Shown piece by piece: positions 1 to 13,190 of a stretch of DNA of 64,000 nucleotides. This DNA comes from Myripristis murdjan. Lineage: Eukaryota; Chordata; Actinopteri; Holocentriformes; Holocentridae. The translations under genes were made by a program, and so were the position numbers. Every line of letters begins with the position of its first letter. Positions within the stretch are counted from its first letter, which is position 1. The stretch is taken from contig NC_043990.1 in assembly GCF_902150065.1 (NCBI RefSeq), positions 14,595,699 to 14,659,698 of the forward strand. The letters are read 5' to 3'. The notes under the pieces are model-generated. The model did not search any database. It was not told the origin of the DNA and saw nothing but the letters and a program-made list of their open reading frames with translations.

Positions 1-1130
1 GTCATTGACAGACTGGCGAATGTCTTGGCATCAGTCCCTCCTGAAGTGCTGTCCACCAAGTTGTGCACTGACTTTGCATCTTTTTTCAAAAATAAAACTC
101 TGAGGATGAGATGAACTGTAACTCTGTTACATTTAGCTGTGCCTCTGCATAAAACCACTCTACTTAATTTGGCACATTTTCACCCGCTAGACTATGCAGT
201 CTTGACAGAAATTGTTCAACATCTTAAGCATACCTTGACCTGCCTTGACAGCCCGTCTTCAAGCTTCGTTGAACAGGTTTTTAACTGCGTAGCATCAGAT
301 GTGCTACAGATAGTTCATATTTCTCTTCAGTCAGGCTTTTTACCAAACGGCCCTGAAGACCACACTTATTAAAATCACTCATTAAAACAAAGTCTAATCT
401 GGATGCCTCAGTAATAAATAATTACAAGCTCAGATCCTACATTTTTTAGGAAAGCTCTTTGAAAAAGCTGTTTTTCAGCAACTTCATGCTTTCTTGGTGC
501 ACCACATGACAACAGTCCTTTACATTTTCTGATTAAGTGCATTGAACCGATCACTGAATGGTTGCCAAATTTTTCAAAACAACTACTTCAACGACCTTAA
601 AAACATAGCAAGATTTAAAGGATTTCTGTCTTAACAAGATGCAGAAAAACTTGTTCATGTGTTTATTTGCAACAGGCTAGACTATTGCAATGGTGTCTTC
701 ACAGGCCTTAGTAAAAATTTAACACAGATGCAGCTCATCTGGAGTCCTGACTAACATCAAGAAACTGGAAAACATTACACAGGTCCTTAAATCCCTGCAC
801 TGACTTCCTGTGTCAGAGGATACATTTTAAAATCCTATTACTGGTCTATAAAGCGCTAAATGGTCTTGGACCTAATACATCTCTGATTTGCTTGTACGTT
901 ATAAAGCATCCAGACCCCTCAGGTCATCTGGGAGAGGTTTGCTCAGTGTTCCCAGGATCAAAACCGAGCAAGGTGAAACAGCTGGTAGTTCCTCTGCTCC
1001 CCACCTGTGAAGCAGCTCCCTGGACACCTGAGGTCGGCTAAAACTGACAGCTCATTTAAATCAGGTCTTAAAACATTATTGTTCCCAATAAATTAAATAT
1101 GTAACTTATTTTTAATCTTTAACTATTTAT
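1..1130 (+). mobile_element. Decayed LINE remnant (3' part of reverse transcriptase ORF and 3' UTR)
   Basis: Short translated pieces in shifting plus-strand frames resemble the C-terminal half of a fish non-LTR retrotransposon polyprotein. Around 670-720 the frame reads RLDYCNGVFTGLSKN. Around 780-860 there is a degraded block of the type 'LHWLPV..RI.FKILLLVYKALNGL'. Near 1040-1080 it reads DSSFKSGLKTLLF, the usual end of the ORF in L2/CR1-like fish LINEs. Many stops and frameshifts break it, so it is an old inactive copy. The window cuts its 5' side. The AT-rich stretch after about 1085 is probably its 3' UTR. Family assignment is by memory of such motifs; the exact clade is uncertain. Confidence 0.6.
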
Positions 1131-2553
1131 TCAAGTTTTATTTATACACTGAGTAATTAAACTCATTCACAGTGTCACTTACATGCTTGTTTTTGCTTTT
1201 GTTTCTGTTCTTATTGTCTTTTCAATGGATGTATTTCTATACGTATGTGAAGAACTTTCCCTTGTGTCTGAACGCTGCTGTATAAATAAACTTGCCCTGC
1301 CTCTGTAGCTGTTTACGGCTGAACCGAGAGGGAACTGGCACATGGAAGAAGTTATGTCTGGGTTACATACAAACCAAAATATGACAATAAAAGCTGTTTT
1401 CAAAATTGTTGTCCAATAATATTGCATCAGAGCACGGCCTTTACAGATAACCGCATACAAACATAAAAACATAAGGATGTGTGTGCCAGCAGGCTTCCTG
1501 CCATGTTAGCCCGTGGGAATGAAATGTGACTGCAGTGCTGGGCATGATTAGCAACATTTGATTGGGCCATGTGATCCCTTAAGTCTTCAAATATGACAAA
1601 AACTCCACCTAAGGGCTGCTGGCAAGCTCCCTTTAACAGGCAAGAAATCAAACTCAGGTAGCACAAAACTAATTATATGCAAACAGGAATGCTGTGGTGA
1701 GTAAACAACACAAAAACAAATGGCACTGCAAGTGGCAGCGTGTCTGCAGCTGGATTTACACCACTGTATCGCAGCTGCTATGTTATTCCAATGTTGCTGT
1801 GATCCACAGCACCACTGACAAGTGAAACGGTGACACCAACAGACAGTTTTGATATTATGATCAAGTCTGGCAATGCCATTTCTGAAACCTGACACCACAT
1901 AGCCTGCGGCCAGTCATTATCATCTGTGATGTTACCAACAGCTTCGCCAAGAAGTGGAGTGAAAAATACCCACATCCTGTCATGTTCTCATCATTACCAA
2001 GAACAAAAAACAATAGATAGTACATCTAACAGACCAACGTGCAGACAAATCCATCAATTTGGTGCAAGCTTTATACAAAGGCATTAAATTGCACTGAGTC
2101 CTCTGGCATGTGGGCACTACACAGTAAAGGCACTGAGCAACACAGAAACAAACCATGTAGAAAGGCAGAACGAGGGAAATGAGCGAGAGAAAGACAAAAA
2201 CAGCCTTTCTTCAAATTTCTTCAAAGTGATTCCACAGACAAATTCCCTGCCTCAAAGTGTAGATCAGGGTGCTATTGGTGACAATTTCAGCCACAGCCTC
2301 AGAAGACTTCGGGTACTTAAACGTCAGATGTCTGAAATCCGCTTAACTGGTAAAAATGTCTATAGTGTATCTACTTCTGTGGTATAATTTTATTTTTCTG
2401 TGCAGGGCTGCCGTGTTGACCCTCTTTTCCTCTTTCTTTCAACAGGCAAACAGCGTAAATGTATTTCTGTGTGTGTGCGTGTGTGTACCCTGCCTGTCTG
2501 GTGGAATCCACTTCACTGTTCAGGTAAATATACATGTATAACACACTGTGGCA

Positions 2554-2558
<5 letters not shown>

Positions 2559-2595
<37 letters not shown>
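2559..2595. repeat. (TG)n microsatellite
   Basis: Uninterrupted TG dinucleotide tract of about 18 units. It creates spurious alternating Cys-Val and Thr-His frames on the two strands. Confidence 0.95.
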
Positions 2596-2596
<1 letters not shown>

Positions 2597-5500
2597 AGCC
2601 TGTAGGCCATTGCCCTGTCCATTTGTCTCCTCTCTCATTTTTTTTTTCTAACAGTTGTTGCAGGGCTGGACTTTAATAGTGGTTTGACTCGTCCTCGTTG
2701 ACTTTCCCTGTTTTGCCCTCGGTGGGAGCCCCTTCCACCATCACACTAGCCCTTCCACTTGTCTGAAAACCTCAAGCGAACTTGGTGACATCAACCCTTC
2801 CAGGGCTGAGGGAGTGAGTCAATGATGGCAACTCCACAGGTGTAAATTAACCATGAGACCCTGCAGTTTTCCATTATTTCTGATGTGCAGATGAATGATA
2901 GCCCAGTGCGAGTAAACAAACCAATATCCCTATGATGACAGCATCCCTAAGTCCAAATTCACTCATTGCTCAGTGTAAACGGCTCACCCTACCCACAAGG
3001 AACTATAACAACAATAATAAATATCAGAAGCAGAATCTCAAAAACAAAGTATGATGCAGGCCTCAAATGACGATGTATTGCGATCATCTCCACGAGGAAT
3101 CTCCTCACTGAAATGAACTGAAGCGTACAACTAGCTGACAATGCATCATAATGTGGGCTTCCCCCGTGCTCTCCAAGGGGTCTCCGTGTTGTTATGTCTC
3201 ACCAAGGGCCGAGAGGAAATGAAGCAACTAATGACATGCAGCACAGGTACCTGCTGCCTGTGTTTGACTTCCCCATTGTCATCAGGGGGATTTGAGGGGA
3301 GGCTGTACAATAAGCTGCCAATTTGATAGCAGGCATACTCATTTCAGGATGCCCTGCACCTCCCCTTGCTAATGAGGGGTGCAAACTACTGCATAGTAGT
3401 TGCAGTAATCAAGTGTACAAGAAAAGCCACAGCTATAGCTTCTTCACAGCCTCACACTGTGATAAAATTACTACAAGGTACGCACCTTGCAGCCCAGCAG
3501 AGCAATATTTATGGATCTAGCAGCCTTCTCCTGTGTTGCTGAGGTCACTGACGGGACACACATCCAAATCCCTTACACTCTGCCCTTGTTAAACAATCCT
3601 GTTTACATAAAAGCTTGCCAACATCAAAATCTTGAGGTCTTTTCAACATTTTTTAATGTCTAACTGGGACAAGTTGGTTTGTGTTGTTATTTTTGCATGC
3701 CGCATGCATCCTGCAACACCCGCTGACCTACCTGGGTAAACATCTGCACTACACACTGATCTACTGATGGCACATCTCATTTGGTTGGGGGGAGGGGCTA
3801 CTTTAAATAAATATATTGGTTAATTGATTAATTGGCGCCTCTTCTATCCAGTCCACCTCATCTGTTGTGATTATAACAAATAACCATAAGTGTGCATGTG
3901 TGAGTCCATTAGTTTCAGTGCAGCTAACAGTTGCTAACAGTGTTAATGACATTGCTGGAGCACAGCCAGTTCTCTTCTCTCTTCTGTCACCATAGATACC
4001 TGTCTATATGTGCATGTCTGTGTGTCTGTGCACATGCATTAGTGTGAATCTGGTGATGCTGGCCAAAAGTTTTTCAAGCCCTCTTTTGGCTCACATGTCG
4101 GCTAAAATAAAAACAACAACAACAACAGCATTCCATTGTGACAGCCTGCGTCAAGCCCACACACCACTAAACTAAACTGCCAGACAGCGAGACAATATAA
4201 CATTAAAACTGTTTCACAGAGAGACACACACAGAGGGAAGGATAAGACACAACAAAGAGCTCGGTTTAAAACCCACTGCACTGTCCCTTCGTCCAAATTT
4301 GACCTCAAAACCCTCGGCCTAGACAGCAGCCCTCTGCTTACACGTCCATGCAAGCCAACGCCTTGTCTGACGGTGTGCCACTACCAAGTGAACCAAATGA
4401 AGCGAGCGTGAGTGGCTGCTCAGCCCTCCGATGTTCCCTCGAAACTGAGGAAATGAAAGCGCTGGCTAAAAACTGAAGAACCAAAGTGAAACTCCACCAG
4501 ACAGAGCACAGCGGAGGAGGAACTGACTACATAGCTCCAAATTAACTGGCTATAATTCAAAATACTGAAAACAAACTCTTAATTATAAAAAAATATACAT
4601 ATATTTATATTCAGGCATAAAATAGACGTGCATTTGCCACTTGTGGTTTGAAAACAGTTATGTGCAATAATATAAACAGGAATTACTGTTGTGCTCAGAC
4701 AACGATGAAAAAGCAAAACATGGTTAAACTACTGAGAAAACATAACACCTAACTTTTTAATGACTTCTCCATGATATGATGCAAGAGTAAGGCATTTAGA
4801 TTGTGCCTTGCTAATTATTATTGTTTTGTGTGTTATAACTCATTTATCCAGTCTCACCCATAGTCCTCTGACACAAACAGCATAACAATATTTAAAAAAA
4901 AAAAACAAAAACAAACAAAAAAAACATGTTCCTCAGCCTGTGTGCGTGTGTGTGTGCCAGTGATGCAAGGCATGAATGTTTTTTAAGGTTTATGGGCAGC
5001 GCTGCAAAAAATAAAAACATATGCTGCAACTCTGGCAACAGCCAGCTGGTGATGGGCATTCTCTTTCAACAGGAAGTGATGACAAAAGAAAGAGTGTGTT
5101 AGAGCTGCTGCAGCACCTCATACCCCTGCTCACCTTAATTCCTCTCCTGTGAGTCATCCATCTGACACACCATTAACACTCCAAGTGTCAATAAAAAGTA
5201 AAAATGAAAAAAAAAAAAAAAGAGTTTGGGGCCATGTTAGGAGAGGACGGTCTGACTACCTGGTATGCACCTTTGCCCATAAAAAGCTAAAGGCAGCCAC
5301 CATGTATGAAGCAACAAAGACTCTGAGCCTCTGGCATCCAATGGGTTGTCTGCTAGTTGAAGTGTGGGGTGGGACATCAGTCTGTCATGGAACATTTTGT
5401 ACTCACAGTGAATCAGTGCAGATGTGAACAGCGATTAGGAAATAACCCAAGACATTTTTTTTTCAAGAGGCACTGCCATACAGTAATATAGGATGAGGCT

Positions 5501-8500
5501 CATTGGGATGTAAAAACTTGACTGACTTGCAGTGTTTTTGTCTGCTCGACCGAAAGAAGCAGCCTTTCTGAACAGTACAGCCCACAGATGGAGGGGGAGA
5601 ATGTCAAACGTATTAAAATGAACCGCAGGCAGCACAGCGCTGAAGCCTGGTAGGGCCAAATTTGTTCAAGCTTTTCACGCCATTAGAATCCAGGGTTATT
5701 CAACCCCAATGGAAAAATCTGACATTTACCACGACTGCATCCTAGAGGTCTGAAATCGGCCTTGGACAAGAATTCATAAGCTTTGCAGAGATTTACTGAT
5801 TAAAGCAATAGTATTAAGGCTCATACTACACTACTGGTTAGCTGCACTAGGACCAGCAGCAGCTAAAATGACAGAGAAGCAGGGTTGTGACCCACAGGTC
5901 GGCGCTTTGATCCAGGCAGGAGCAATGAATACGAACGATCCCTCTGCCCCGCAACAACTGCCGCTGAGGTGCCCTTTACAGAGTTATACTGCGCCCACAC
6001 AGCCATCAACTTGATCAGCCAATCGCCTGAAGTTCATTCATTTTCTATGGAGCTCAGCGACCCGGCAAACTCAACCAGTGTCACGACTGGCGGCAGGTTT
6101 GACTACCAACAGCCAATCAGAGGTTATGTTCTTCGTCATTGCCCTGCTGATGTGCCGGCGACTGACGAGAGAGAGAGGAGGGAGAGGATGGAGAAGTAAG
6201 ACAGCGAGAGGAAGAGAGACAGACCGAGAGTGAAGAGGAGTGGAGGAGAGACAGAGAGAGAAGAGAAGCCTGAGTGGAAAGTCTCTATTCTTAGAAGATG
6301 CTGTGTATTATTGAGGAGCTCTTTGGCTTCGGTGTGTGTGAACGTGTCTGTCCTCCACATAATACCCAGGGCTAAATATACATTACAGTCATCTGATATT
6401 GCCTTTGATAACAGGGAGACAGAGTCCTGCAGGAGAAAACTAACCAGACATGTCGTGTTGTTGACGCTCTCACACACACGCTATCAAAACACATATAAAG
6501 GCCAGTCTGATCAAACCGGAAAAACATGGCAAGTCAGTATGCGCACATTCATGTTATATAACCCAATCCAAAAGCATTTTTAGACTGTCAGTAAACCAAA
6601 TTGAAAACAAACTGTCCAGCTATATGAAGCATGCCTTTATTTATAGTAAAATGACCCATTGCTATGTGAGAGTTATCGATGTGGATCTCATTTCCACTAT
6701 CCAACCTAAAGCTAGCCTGTTGGTTTGAGCTTTCCAAATTTATGTAATCGGTCCAATAAGCTCCTCATCTGCCCTCCACTTTACCCCCTCAACACTTCAA
6801 CTTCAAAACTTCTCTGGAAACGCACATTGTGCAAATAATCCCATTCAAATTTCAAAGCGAGTGCCTCTGTCACTGCAGTCAGCAATACAGCGACAGAAAA
6901 AGTTCATTTAAAGCAGCTCACCGTGCAGCTGAAAGTCTGCAGCTTCACCACATTTACAAATTAGAGGGCTAGGTACCAACCTTGGTGCTTTTGAGGACCT
7001 AATCACATCAGTACTACAGAGCACCTATTCATGTCAGATGAATTAGTGCCAATTTCGGCGCCTTGAGAGCGAGTTGTGTTGTGAATTCAGGTGAATACTG
7101 ATAAGATTCCTTATGAGCCTTTCGAAAAATTTCTCTCTGTTTACCACTTTCTTTTGCAAGTGCACATATCTGGGTGAGAGTATAGAGAGAAAGAGAGAGA
7201 TAAGAGAGGTGTATCAAGCAATATTCCCTCCTCTCTGGTGAAGAATACACGATAACACTCACACCAGAGTCTCCGTCATGCTCTTCCTCATTGGACTCTG
7301 CTCGAGATGTGCATGAGGACGAACACAAAGTCAAAATGCCAGCTGCTGTGAAGATCACACAGCGAGCAGCGGCGGTGTGTTCACGGACCTTGCCGATGGC
7401 TCGGTCCTTTCCATGTCAGCCCCCTGTGGGCCAAACTCCCTTTTATGGAGGGTTTGACGGCGGAGAGGCCAAAGAGGGCTATCACAGCTTCCTGGCTACC
7501 GCTCCACAGTTAGTCGGTGACTAGATATGACTGGGACAGGCTGGAGGCTGTGGGGATGGGTTTGGGAGGGAACAGGGAGGTAGGGAGGGGGTTTATTTTG
7601 TGTGGTATGTTAAACAAAGTGTTGTCAATACTGAAGAGTTTTTAATTGAAATTACATTTTGTGTTATTACAAGCTGTTCTATTATTTGTCTCTACCTGCT
7701 CAGTCATCATGTCCACATTACTAATGATTGTTTATCAGTAATCTCTTGTGTGTAAAGATCTTACCTGTAGTCATCCATACAGTATTGTCACAATATCAAT
7801 ACTGAGGTGTTTAGTCAGAGATAGTGAGAATTGATTTGGTCCATTTCACTCAGCTCTACTATCAAGGACAAGAACTTGAGTGAACATCATCATATGTGTG
7901 GTGCTTGTTGCCACCTAGAAAGACAAACACTGAGCGACCGGTTAAAAACCTCCTCAGAGTGTTCTGTAAATGTTCATACTGATCCCCTCGATTAATCGAT
8001 AAAGGTAAAACTGGATAAACAGACTGTCCAGCTTTTCCCATGGCTGCTGAACCTCAACAGGGTTTCAAACAATATCACAGGAGACGCAGCTGCAACAAGT
8101 GCATGTGTGTGATCGGGTAGAGATAAGGGGGGCTTTTGATGCCAAGCCACATAGTGTAAGTGAGACAACACACACGCACACTTGTGCTCGAGCCGGGAAA
8201 CACGCACTCGCTCACTCTCTGCTGTCTCTCTCTCTCTCTGGATTGTGTACAAAAACTTCACACCAATAGGAAGTTGTGGGAAGTGGGGTTATCTGCAGAC
8301 AGCATCAGTGTTTCAGATACAAAGCTAGATCTCCGGTGAGTGTGTGTGTGTGTGTGTGTATGTGAGTGTGCATGACAGAGAAACAGAGAGTGAGAGGGTA
8401 AGGGAGAATAGTTGTGTTGAGTGTGTGCATGTCTATCATTCTTCAAAGTGAGGACTCCACCTAAAATACTTCTGTTTCACCTCCATACGTTAACCTCATC

Positions 8501-8961
8501 CATCATAAATGTGTGTTTGTCAGCTAGAACCATCTACTAGTGCAACACTTTGATTCAAAACAACATTAAAGTCTAAATAACATGGAATATTATGTTTTCC
8601 AAATTGCTGGCTAATTTCTCACACACACACAAACCATTATTTTTTACTTTTATATCAAAAACCAATTGTTTCAGCATCCTAGAAAATGGCGAATCTTCAC
8701 TGGCGATGCCATGCTGAATCAGTAGATGTCAACAAACCAATGAAATCATCACATTTTTGAACAGTCATGCTCCTCCCCTCAAATAAAAACTGCTTTTCTC
8801 TCTGTAACTGATCTCAAGTCAAAGTTCAAAATACTGTCAAGTTCAAAATACTGTTTTATTGTGACTTTAATGCTGAGTGATTTGAGTCAAGATAGCCTCA
8901 AATGAACTGAACAGTAGTTTGTGATCTTATCTTCCATCTTATCCAGAACATATTACTTGTA

Positions 8962-8962
<1 letters not shown>

Positions 8963-8994
<32 letters not shown>
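8963..8994. repeat. (TG)n microsatellite
   Basis: Pure TG tract of 16 units in otherwise unassigned DNA. Confidence 0.95.
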
Positions 8995-8996
<2 letters not shown>

Positions 8997-9767
8997 AAGT
9001 ACCTAGTGCTGTTTACATACAGCACCAGGTATCTGTGCATGCATGGATGACGGTGCAGGGTTTCTATTTGAATTTATGCATATGAGACTGTGTGCATTGT
9101 TTGCATACCATCTGTGCCAATGTGGGTGTTTGTGCGTGCGTGTGTGTACATTGTACACGTGACTCGGTCTTTGCATGACTAATTGTGTCTGTGCAGCTGA
9201 CTGTGTGTTTGTGTGTGTGAGTGTTAGCTGACTCAGCACCAGTGCATAGTCGGCAAACATTTCACGAGGAAGGGAAGTGTGCTGGTTTCATTTCAACCGA
9301 ACTGGCTGATCTCAAACACACAGTGACACTAAACTGAACGGCAACACACACCATGTCAAGGTTGACCAAGCAGCAAGAAACAGAGACTGAAAGATTTTAA
9401 GGAAGTGGTGTGGAAAATATGCTGTGTGTGTGTTTGTGTGCGTGTGTGTGGTGGAGCTGTTGTGTGAATCCTGTCAAGTTGGTCCAAATCACGAGCAAAA
9501 TCAGAGCAGAACCAAACCAGTGGACGTCTTTGCAGTTTCGTTCTGCTAACGCTCGCTGCCAGCGGTTTACAGCAGAGTAGAAACACTCGAGGCTTGAATC
9601 ACAATAGAAAGTGCACATGTGTTTGTCTTCCACATCTCCCTTTACAGCTCTTTGTTTTGTTTTGGGACGAGACCGAACATCAGGATAACAGACACAAGCA
9701 GGACTTTTTACAATGTGGTGTGGCGACTGAGAGGACGGAGGGTGGGACTGAGATGGGGATAACAGCT

Positions 9768-9770
<3 letters not shown>

Positions 9771-9801
<31 letters not shown>

Positions 9802-10215
9802 ACAGAAACTCACCAAAAGGCCTTGAAAGCTTCATAAATGTCGTTGAGACGTTGTCTTCTGGCTCAGGTCACAAGGTAACACTGGTCCTAAAGTCGCACC
9901 TACAGACACACACACACACACACACACAAAGAGTGTTAAGAGTAATACATCAGTACAGCGGTGTTCCAGTGAATACATCTGTTTAACCATACACACTCGC
10001 ACACACTCGCGCGCACACAAACTGACTAGGTCAGCCTGTACACTAGATCAATACTACGCCAACACAACTTTGAAAACACACACACACACACACAATTTCT
10101 TTCTCACACTAACAGTCATATACACACCAGATTGAATCAGTACTTGCCAATTTACCAGGACACACACACACGCACATGCACACACACGCACGCACACACA
10201 CACACACACACACAC
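9771..10215. repeat. Cluster of CA/TG microsatellites
   Basis: Four CA/TG tracts lie within 450 bp: TG at about 9772-9800, CA at about 9905-9928, CA at about 10077-10094, and an impure CA tract with CG interruptions at about 10161-10215. No gene is seen between them. Confidence 0.9.
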
Positions 10216-12239
10216 GACAATGCACTAAATACACACTGACGCTGTGAGTCAGTCACAACACAGGCTCATATCATCTCTGATGTAACAGAGCAAAACACAC
10301 ACTTGCAGACATGAAAACATGCCAGGGATGGGATGATTAATCAAAATCCAAAGTATCATGCTGAAAAAAATTTGACAACACCTGTCACGGGGGCGAAAAA
10401 GGAAGCCGCATTTATTCTGCTGCAGTAACCACAAATGAGATGACTACCATCGCAATTTCATAAGCGATCAATCGAAACTATATTATACTTGCACGTTGTA
10501 ATGACAGCACATTTACATTGTCCTCATTGTAATAAGCCAGTTCTAGAAAGATCTGTGGCTCTGAAATACACACAGTTTTAAACAGTGATATTTGGTTGTC
10601 ACTGAACACTTATTTATGACATTGTATAGAATTGTATAGAGAGAAAAGCATACTGTCCCGTCCCTAGAGCATGCATGGACTTGTATTATGTCAAACCAAA
10701 GCCATCCTAGCAATGCCAGCACCCTCAGGCGGTTAACTACTGCTCATCTATAACAAACCGATGCAACACACAAAAACACACCAACTTGACGCGGCGGTCA
10801 GTGAGAGAGAGAGATGGGACCAAACTAAAAGTGGATACTAGGAATTGTTAATTGCACTGGAACAGCAGATTGAACAACAGATTGCCCTTTACAGCCACAC
10901 ACTGCCTGCACTCACTCTCTATTTTCCATTATAAAGCTGAGCAAGGCTACAAAATAAACCTCAAAAGCAGCACCAAAACAATATCTGGATGTGTGTATGC
11001 GTGGGTGGGGTATATATGCATTACCTTGCCACCACAATATGATTTGTATTCTGGTTTTCATAAAGCAGTACCACTTTGGGGCAACTTTTAGTGAGCTGCT
11101 GCAGGCACCACTCACTCTTTCTTTGTCCTGCCGGTGGAAAACCGGACACTTGTCATCAATGATGAGCTTCCGGTTTCAGCCTGCTGCTGGGATTGTGTTT
11201 TACCATACTGCATTAAGCCCCGACTCGAACAACGACAGAGCACCTGAGTGTCCTGAACAGGAATAGGACCCCGCATAGTGCATGTAGGCTTGAACCGCCA
11301 TCCAGACCCAACAGGCTGAACGACACTGCAGCAGCTGTTTCACCAACAGGGATGCTCATACATTTAAAGCCCCTCACAATGGAAATCCATATTTTACATG
11401 AAGGTAAGCAGTAGCCTATCGGACAGCTGTAAATCACAGCGACGTACTTGACGGAAAATAACATTCATGAGTGTTACTCTGAGAATGTCATCAGTTTTTG
11501 CTGATGCTGCAAGCTGTTTCTAATACAGTTCACCTTCTGCTGTATTTACAACTACGTCACTGTTCAGGTCCACACTGAGCGCAGACACAGGGGGAGCAGG
11601 GCTGTTGATTTCATACTAAAATCAATGTGGAATAGGCTTAAATATTATCTTGAGGTCACACTGCAAGCCATCGGCATCAAACACACACAGAAAAGTGAAA
11701 CACCAACAATCTGCATGATTTCAGACTCGCACCAGCACCAGCTACTGATAAGGAAAACATCAGCACATAAATGATTCACAGCATGCTGCGCTCCTCATGT
11801 TTATTCATTTTTTATTGCCATAGTTGCCATACAAGCAGCTCTGTTTCCTAGCTCTTCTCCATTACAGGAGCCCGTTATGATCCCAGGTATGTTACTCACT
11901 ACGACTCTGTCCTTGGTTCCTTGCGAGTCCAGTGACCCGGGAGCTGAGGCTTATGTTGCACTCACTGTTGACCAGTCACATAAATCCCTTTAATGCAGAA
12001 TGCAACAACAAACAATGCAGAGTCGCCTGCCATATTCACCTGAACCTTTACTTGGGTTGGTTGGGAGGGGTGGGGGGGGGCTGCACTGTTTTTAGGCCTG
12101 TGGCTTTAAATATAAAACCCATTCGGACATCCTAATTTTAAACTCATGTAACACTTTATAATTAGAGCAACCTAATTATGCAACCTGTCCTGTCAGCCAG
12201 CCAGTCAGCCCAGGCAGAGGGGGACTGTCTGCACCTCCA

Positions 12240-12590
12240 GCCTCTCTCTCTCCCCCCCTCTCTCTCTGTATATGTGTGTGTGTGCGTGTGTGTGTTTCCA
12301 ACTTCTATTCTGCTCCATGTACGGACTTCTCTATTGACAGTCAACACACAGGACAAAACACATCTTTTGCCGCATGTTCGCCTCGGTAAGGACGCGGCAG
12401 ACGACGACAGCGCTGTTAATGTTGTCGATACACACTGACACCGACTACTGTACATGCTCTGTCTGTCTGTCTCTCTGTATCTATTTCTCTGTCTGTCTGT
12501 CTCTCTCTCTGTATCTGTTTCTCTATCTGTCTCTCTCTCTGTCTGTCTGCCTCTCTCTCTGCCGCTCTCTCTCTCCGTCTGCAGCCGCAA
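12240..12590. repeat. Pyrimidine-rich CT / CTGT simple repeat
   Basis: The plus strand is rich in CTCTCT and CTGTCTGT units at 12240-12270 and 12460-12580, with a short TG tract between. It directly precedes the CpG-rich block at 12.68 kb, so polypurine:polypyrimidine DNA flanks the putative promoter on its transcribed side. Confidence 0.85.
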
Positions 12591-12684
12591 CCTGAGATGC
12601 TGTGTCCGCTGCCAAAGCAGAGTACCAGCAGGTTGAAAATTCAAGTCGCCCCGTTGTCGGTGTTTGACCGTGCACGGCGCTCAC

Positions 12685-12880
12685 CTCTCCGGCTCGTTTC
12701 AAAACTGTCGCGGCTCCTCGGTGTCGTGTAAGCGGCGTACCGTGCGAGCGTCCCTCGGCCCTGCGGGAGCTTTGTTTTGGTGCATAGGTTTCTCTGGTCC
12801 TTCTGCAGCCGAGGCTAGGGCTTTAAGTACGCCTTTAAAGGAATATCTGTCGGAAGAAGAAGAAATGCAGCGCTGACTTC
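12685..12880 (-). other. Candidate non-coding first exon of an unidentified leftward gene
   Basis: The minus-strand segment between the promoter motifs (about 12880-12925) and the donor GAGAG|GTGAGC at 12685 would make a first exon of roughly 190 bases. A short frame in it starting MHQNKAPAGP stops before the donor, so the exon is probably 5' UTR. No downstream coding exon was recognised between it and position 1. The start site is inferred from motif spacing only. Confidence 0.35.
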
Positions 12881-13060
12881 CGTCAACGTCACGGCTGATT
12901 TGCATAAAGTGGGCGGAGTCACGGAGGTAAACAAAGTCAGGAGGTGCTGGAGGTGTTGTAGGCGTGCCGCACGTTTTGGTGCATATGCATGGGGAAGATA
13001 CCCGGGGGCGAAGAAGTACGATGTCATCTGGTCCGACTGGACCTGGGTCTGGTCTGGTTT
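12685..13060 (-). promoter_or_regulatory. CpG-rich promoter-like block, probably firing leftwards
   Basis: This is the most CpG-dense stretch in the left third of the window. Read on the minus strand it contains a GC box (GGGCGG on the plus strand at 12911-12916), an octamer motif (ATTTGCAT on the plus strand at 12898-12905), a CRE-like TGACGT and an ETS-like CGGAAGT, in that order. A good splice donor, GAGAG|GTGAGC, follows at 12685 on the minus strand. Together these suggest a polymerase II promoter with its start near 12870-12900 and transcription toward lower coordinates. The target gene is not identifiable here. In mammals SLC45A4 is the neighbour beyond the DENND3 3' end, but in convergent orientation, so I do not assign it. 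Confidence 0.5.
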
Positions 13061-13096
13061 TCGTTTTTTGCATTTTTTCGTAACACTGTTTGTAAT

Positions 13097-13102
13097 AGTA
13101 TG

Positions 13103-13186
<84 letters not shown>
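13097..13186. repeat. (TATC)n/(TGTC)n tetranucleotide microsatellite, left part
   Basis: About 15 TATC units followed by about 6 TGTC units. The Tc1-type element abuts its right end, and similar TATC/TGTC units resume beyond that element (about 13905-13960). The transposon therefore landed within the microsatellite. Confidence 0.95.

Positions 13187-13190
<4 letters not shown>

Larger units (their letters stand above)
1131..12160. other. Intergenic or distal intronic DNA without a recognisable gene
   Basis: No open frame here shows a protein family I recognise, and none has convincing splice-site context. Frames of 60-140 codons are present, but most run through CA/TG tracts or low-complexity DNA. 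A GC-richer stretch at about 7290-7520 is open on both strands without recognisable motifs. If the promoter at 12.7 kb fires leftwards, this stretch could be its first intron. Confidence 0.5.

Noticed and set aside
7029-7524. Overlapping open frames on both strands of a GC-richer stretch
   Set aside because: No recognisable motif, start or splice pair; the two strands look equally open, as expected by chance in this composition.
12162-12644. Minus-strand 160-codon frame rich in Arg/Glu/Thr
   Set aside because: It translates the CT/CTGT simple repeat and has no domain text.
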